NCBI GenBank assembly: GCA_021234155.1
Contig: JAJEKV010000004.1
Location: 9,302,109 to 9,366,108 of the forward strand
Direction: 5' to 3'
DNA: 64,000 nt
Source of the DNA: Isoetes taiwanensis
Taxonomy: Eukaryota > Streptophyta > Lycopodiopsida > Isoetales > Isoetaceae
Position 1 is the stretch's first letter; each line of letters begins with the position of its first letter. The translations under genes were made by a program, and so were the position numbers. This document shows, piece by piece, positions 60,239 to 64,000 of the stretch. The notes beneath the pieces are model-generated. The model saw only the letters and a program-made list of their open reading frames with translations, had not been told where the DNA came from and ran no database searches.

Positions 60239-61729
60239 TTAACCTGGACCGTTCCTACCGAGCATCCCAAGTTCCTGAGGATGTTTGTTGGTGTTCCGCT
60301 CTGCAAAGGCTGTCACCAAGTCTTCCACTCTGCGGTCGGAGGTGTAGGGTACCGCTAATCTTCCCTGCCGTCCGTAGGGTACCGCGAAGTCAAAGATATC
60401 CAGTGCCACCGTTCTCTTGACTAGGATGACATGGTCAATTGTTGGAATTAGCCGAGCATGCCTACCAAAGCCTGAGAGTGCGATGAGCATGAATACTCCT
60501 TCTTCGCCCCTTGGGCTGAATTTGCGGTGGATGACCGCTATTCTTCCGTCCAACAGCAGAGGAAGGTAATACCTTAGGGACTTATCCCTGCCCGTTGCTG
60601 TCGATTCTTCGTCGGTTCGGGTACTGACTCTATGTCTCCCCGCATATTCATCCACGTGCACCTCCGTCAAGTCTCTGTGATCCTTTATTGTTGATGCGAG
60701 GCCTGTCAGGTTGATCTTGCCTCTTCTCTGGACACCCGTGGAAGCTGGTGTCGACGAACTCGGCATCAAAATACTTGTGGTCTTGCCACGGATCCCCATC
60801 CGTTCTTGGATGATGTAGAATTCTTCTTCTGAAGGCAGGTCCTGAGCTGTCATCAATTGCCTAATGCTGCTATATGCCTCAATATCTGAAGTCGACTCCC
60901 CGGTGTAGGTGTCGGCTTCTCTTACGTTGATTGGGAAGTCGGAAGCCTCCCGATTGATAAAGTCATCCAGATCTAGTTGTTGTCGCAGAAGGTGCAGCAA
61001 CTCATCGCGTCTGTACTCCCTGGCTCTGTATTCGGGGAGGTTCTGGATATCACTCAGGAGCAGGTACTCCTAGCCGTTGATGATGATGGGGGCTAGGCTT
61101 GTGATACCTAGCCCGAGCGGGGGAGCGATCCTGTGGGTCTGCGCAGGTCCTGGTCGAAAGACTGTATCTCCTGCTCTGCTTGTTGCCGCTCTTGATCGGG
61201 GTTGAACTCGGCGTGCCTTCGTCGTTGAGTCGAGCTCTTCGTCTTTGGCTCTTCCTTCTTGCTCCACTTGATACTGCAAGAGGAGTTGACCCTCTGCTGA
61301 AGAGGCTAGGGGGTCCACATCTATGGCCGGGATGGAAGGTTCCCCGATTGGGTTCTGGGCACGGTGAGAGAGAAAGATGGCTATGGCAGCAGTATAGGAG
61401 AAATACTTCGCCCTATTAACTGTCATGACTATGTAGTCTGGCAACCTAGCAACTTTGTTGTTCAGGTACTTGGCAATGTTCGGAACATCACCCAAGGCTG
61501 CTTGGAGGGACTGCTTAGGAACAAAATATCATGTACAAGGGGGAAGCTGTATTAAGGATGGTCCTACTCTAGCTTGGAACTCAGTCATGACTTCCATATA
61601 GGATGGGGTTGCCTGCAAGGTGGCTTGGATGTCTATCTCCTTCTGGAAAACTGCAAAAATGGCATTGATATCAGCCTCAGCCACATGAGCATTGGCGCTG
61701 TACCAGCGCCTGAAATCTGTAGTTGCCAT
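60239..61729 (-). pseudogene. Unknown ORF of about 500 residues with two in-frame stops
   Basis: The frame opens at ATG 61,729 (MATTDFRRWYSANAHVAEAD) and reads in one phase to TAA at 60,239, apart from TGA near 61,530 and TAG near 61,070. Read through, it would give about 495 residues. The N-terminal third looks helical (QAALGDVPNIAKYLNNKV, YIVMTVNRAKYFSYTAAIAI). The middle is charged and Arg/Glu-rich (QQLDLDDFINREASDFPIN). The C-terminal third is compact and beta-like (GRIAVIHRKFSPRGEEG, HVILVKRTVALDIFDFAVPY). No family is recognised; a gag-like, viral or host origin all remain possible. Both stops could have arisen from CGA and CAG by C-to-T change. A TATA box lies 110 bp upstream. Confidence 0.5.
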
Positions 61730-61840
61730 TGGTCTCGACTGATTGAGACTAGCAAACAGCTCTTGAAGCGCCTAAGGGGTTTGGAAAATCGCCTAAAAGC
61801 TGGGAGCAAACCTGTAAGATGCTAACTGAGATATGGGGCC

Positions 61841-61848
61841 TATTTATA
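61841..61848 (-). promoter_or_regulatory. TATA box upstream of the unknown ORF
   Basis: On the minus strand CCTATAAATAGG is an almost ideal plant TATA box, 112 bp before the ATG at 61,729. Transcription would be expected to start near 61,815. It supports the idea that the ORF was a transcribed gene. Confidence 0.6.
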
Positions 61849-62042
61849 GGACAAAGGGAAAAACCCTAATTTTTGGAAAACTTGGAAATTTTTTGGGTTT
61901 GGAAAATCTCACCTATTTTGAGGTCAAAATGAAGATTTGAAGGCTAATTTGAGGGTATGAGCATGATTAAGAGTATCTAATAAACCTACTGCAACAAATT
62001 TGAGGTCAATTGGAGGTAACATGAAAGAGATAATGCTGAAAA

Positions 62043-62109
62043 TACTCACAGTGTGCGCTAGAAGGCTGACCTAAAATTTAGGTCGAGGTCCTGGCGCATA
62101 CCATGAGTA
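62043..62109. repeat. 67-bp hairpin element, copy A
   Basis: It begins TACTCACAGTGTGCGC and ends GCGCATACCATGAGTA, which are inverted with three mismatches. The centre holds the near-palindrome GACCTAAAATTTAGGTC. Copy B, 202 bp to the right, has the same length and design. Confidence 0.75.
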
Positions 62110-62244
62110 ATTTGCCCTATTTGGTCAAAACATATCTAAACAGGATGAACTAAGGGTCAAAACATGATGGTCTCACCGAGATATGCAAGATTAACCCCTT
62201 ACTTGGCCGGTTTGAAGATGGTTAGGACCCTTTTTGATGTGAAA

Positions 62245-62311
62245 TACTCACGGTGTCCGCCTGGGGCGTGGCCTAAATTTTAGGTCGATGCTCTAGCGTA
62301 TACCGTGAGTA
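62245..62311. repeat. 67-bp hairpin element, copy B
   Basis: It begins TACTCACGGTGTCCGC and ends GCGTATACCGTGAGTA; the outer 10 bases are a perfect inverted repeat. The centre is CCTAAATTTTAGG. It differs from copy A at many positions, while the pairing of the arms is mostly kept. Confidence 0.75.
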
Positions 62312-64000
62312 AATTCTCACTCCTTGACCATATGATGTCCATTTTAACTAAAATAAAAAGCAATTACTGCTAATTCAACCTCATTAACAACACTTATGAA
62401 GTTAGAACTTGTTGTACAAAACTTTTCATTTACAAAATTTATTATTTACAAGATTTAACGTTCTCCTTTAATAGAACTTGCCAAGTGCATGTCCTTGATT
62501 ATTAATGTTACTCTCTTGGCATGCAAAGTGCACGCCCTCTGTAACGGACCTAGGATTTTGAGGTAAATTGTGGATTATTTTATTTAAAAAGATGCAAAGG
62601 AATATTAATCAAAATATCACGCATGCAGAGAAATACGTCGTATATGTAGAGATTATACGGACGAAATACTGCGGTTAAAAATAAATATAAGTATACAGAG
62701 AAAAGCATTGGGAAAAAGATTGATTGCAGAAGGATTGCTGAAGGAGCGAATCGCGTGCAGAGCTCTGGGAGCGTGTTGGAGCGCAGAAAAAGCAACAAGC
62801 GGGATTCCAGGTGGGGATCAAGTCTTACACCTGGGGTTTTCTAGTGTAGCAAAATTGTGTTGATACAGTAAGATTGTTCTAGAACTTGGCATGGATTAGA
62901 GTAATTGTAAGTGCGTGGATATGAATTAACTTGCATGATTAAGTATTTATGATTGCATATAAAAAGCTTGCAAAAGCATCATAGATCTAATGATTTTAGG
63001 GAGCTTATCAATTAAATCATGCCAGAAGTGATTGGAATAGCTCAGAGTAGAACCTGAGAGATGGATTAAGATAAAAGTATGGCAGAAATCAGATAAGATT
63101 GTAAAAGTTTCTCTTGCATGCTGCTGTTTGCATAACATGATCTCATGAACTATAATGATCAGAAATCATGAGAAGCTACTTGTAATGGATTCATTTGGGC
63201 ATTTAATTGGCTGAAATATGTAGAGAAGGCAGAATTAAGAGGTATTCTAGCCAACACGGCAATATTTCCTTTGCATGATGTCGGCAGGAGGGCATGATCT
63301 TGCTGATTTGGCATGCTGCAAAAGCATGTGAATCGCCCTGGAATGGGCCGATATGGGCCTTAGGAAGGCCGAAATGGAGAAAGAATGCAAAAGTAGGAAG
63401 ATTGAAGCAAGATTTAGATGTGGATAACGTGATTTTGATGGCCATGAACTGACCAAAAACCACCGGATTTGCGCTGCAAACAGACCGAACTGGAATGGAA
63501 ACACCTTAGAAGGCAAATCCGGGATGAGTTGGAGAGTTTGGAGTTGGAATCGATAGCCTGGAGGCTGGAACTTGGAGCTGCAGGCCGAGTTCGTGCCTGT
63601 TAACACATGCTAAGGTTAAAAGAAAAACAGACAAAAAGTTAACGTTAGTTTATAGAGTAGGCTAAGATAAATATAAAGTGAGGTTAACAATTAAAGCTAT
63701 AAGACTATAGGTTAAAATTAATACTTTTTAAAGGAGTTAGTTTGGAACAAGGAGTTGGGCTCGAAATTTATCTAAGATGGAGGCCAGTTAAGGAGGAGTT
63801 TGTGCTAAGGGATATACAAAATTTATAGATACGACATGAGAAGTCTTACAAGTTAGCTAGCCATATATTTAACCTTTGGAATTAGTTAAAGTATGAGAGA
63901 AAATAAAAACACAAGACACAAGTGTTCCGTATGGAGGAAGTTTATAACGGAAGCATAATAATAGTTGAATGCTATAGTTTAAACATCATTAAAGCCTTGA
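62312..64000. other. No gene seen; possible LTR start at 62,540
   Basis: AT-rich sequence. At 62,540 TGTAACGGACCTAGG resembles the gypsy LTR start (TGTGACGTTCC), but no purine tract precedes it and the rest would run out of the window. No coding frame is supported. Confidence 0.4.

Noticed and set aside
61529-61729. Short 66-residue gene as a complete protein
   Set aside because: The same frame continues after a single TGA for hundreds of codons, so it is better read as the start of one long broken ORF.

Overview
The window reads as nuclear DNA of a land plant with a large, transposon-rich genome. Two genes look intact, both multi-exon with GT-AG introns: an ER calnexin (minus strand, 31,011-33,089) and an STR9-type chloroplast rhodanese (plus strand, 48,007-50,862). 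Most of the rest is decayed mobile DNA: Ty3/gypsy chromoviruses, a copia fragment, four related LINEs with a YADD reverse transcriptase, tRNA-like SINEs, an MULE and a foldback element. The very long (GA)n tracts and this LINE family suggest a fern-like or other non-seed-plant genome, but nothing here proves the lineage.

Layout. 1-4,114: 3' half of a gypsy chromovirus with its 3' LTR. 4.1-9.7 kb: exon-like pieces of a Myb/SANT protein gene among unassigned AT-rich DNA. 9.7-10.9 kb: copia RNase H fragment, then a G/T-rich duplicated block. 11.2-15.8 kb: LINE-1 (minus) with ORF1 and a broken ORF2. 15.85-18.29 kb: array of a 19-bp minisatellite that stops 39 bp before the end of an LTR. 18.29-19.76 kb: short non-coding LTR element with a tRNA-Met primer site. 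19.76-21.6 kb: broken Myb/SANT gene and a Ser-rich ORF. 22.05-27.5 kb: LINE-2 (carrying a 550-bp foldback element) and LINE-3, both minus. 27.5-30.9 kb: SINEs, (GA)n tracts and short duplications. 31.0-33.3 kb: calnexin and its upstream region. 34.0-35.4 kb: hairpin repeats and a TOPLESS pseudogene disrupted by a SINE. 38.1-39.7 kb: LINE-4 (plus). 39.7-40.7 kb: unrecognised exon-like coding DNA. 42.0-47.2 kb: MULE with a palindrome array, a broken transposase gene and a convergent second ORF. 48.0-50.9 kb: STR9. 51.3-52.85 kb: gypsy and LINE scraps. 52.87-60.0 kb: second gypsy chromovirus (minus). 60.2-61.85 kb: unrecognised ORF of about 500 residues behind a strong TATA box. 62.04-62.31 kb: two 67-bp hairpin elements. 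The end of the window is unassigned.

How the parts relate. The two host genes do not share a pathway. The clearest system is the LINE/SINE set: LINEs and SINEs end in a shared short motif (GAYRTTAAAAT-like) followed by a simple-repeat tail whose unit differs from copy to copy. This would explain several of the (GA)n/(CT)n tracts and suggests that the SINEs are mobilised by the LINE machinery. The other points of interest are the MULE with its palindromes and convergent ORF, the orphan TATA-driven ORF with upstream hairpins, and the 19-bp array that is open in all plus-strand frames for long stretches. All coordinates were read by eye from the sequence; no alignment or database search was possible.
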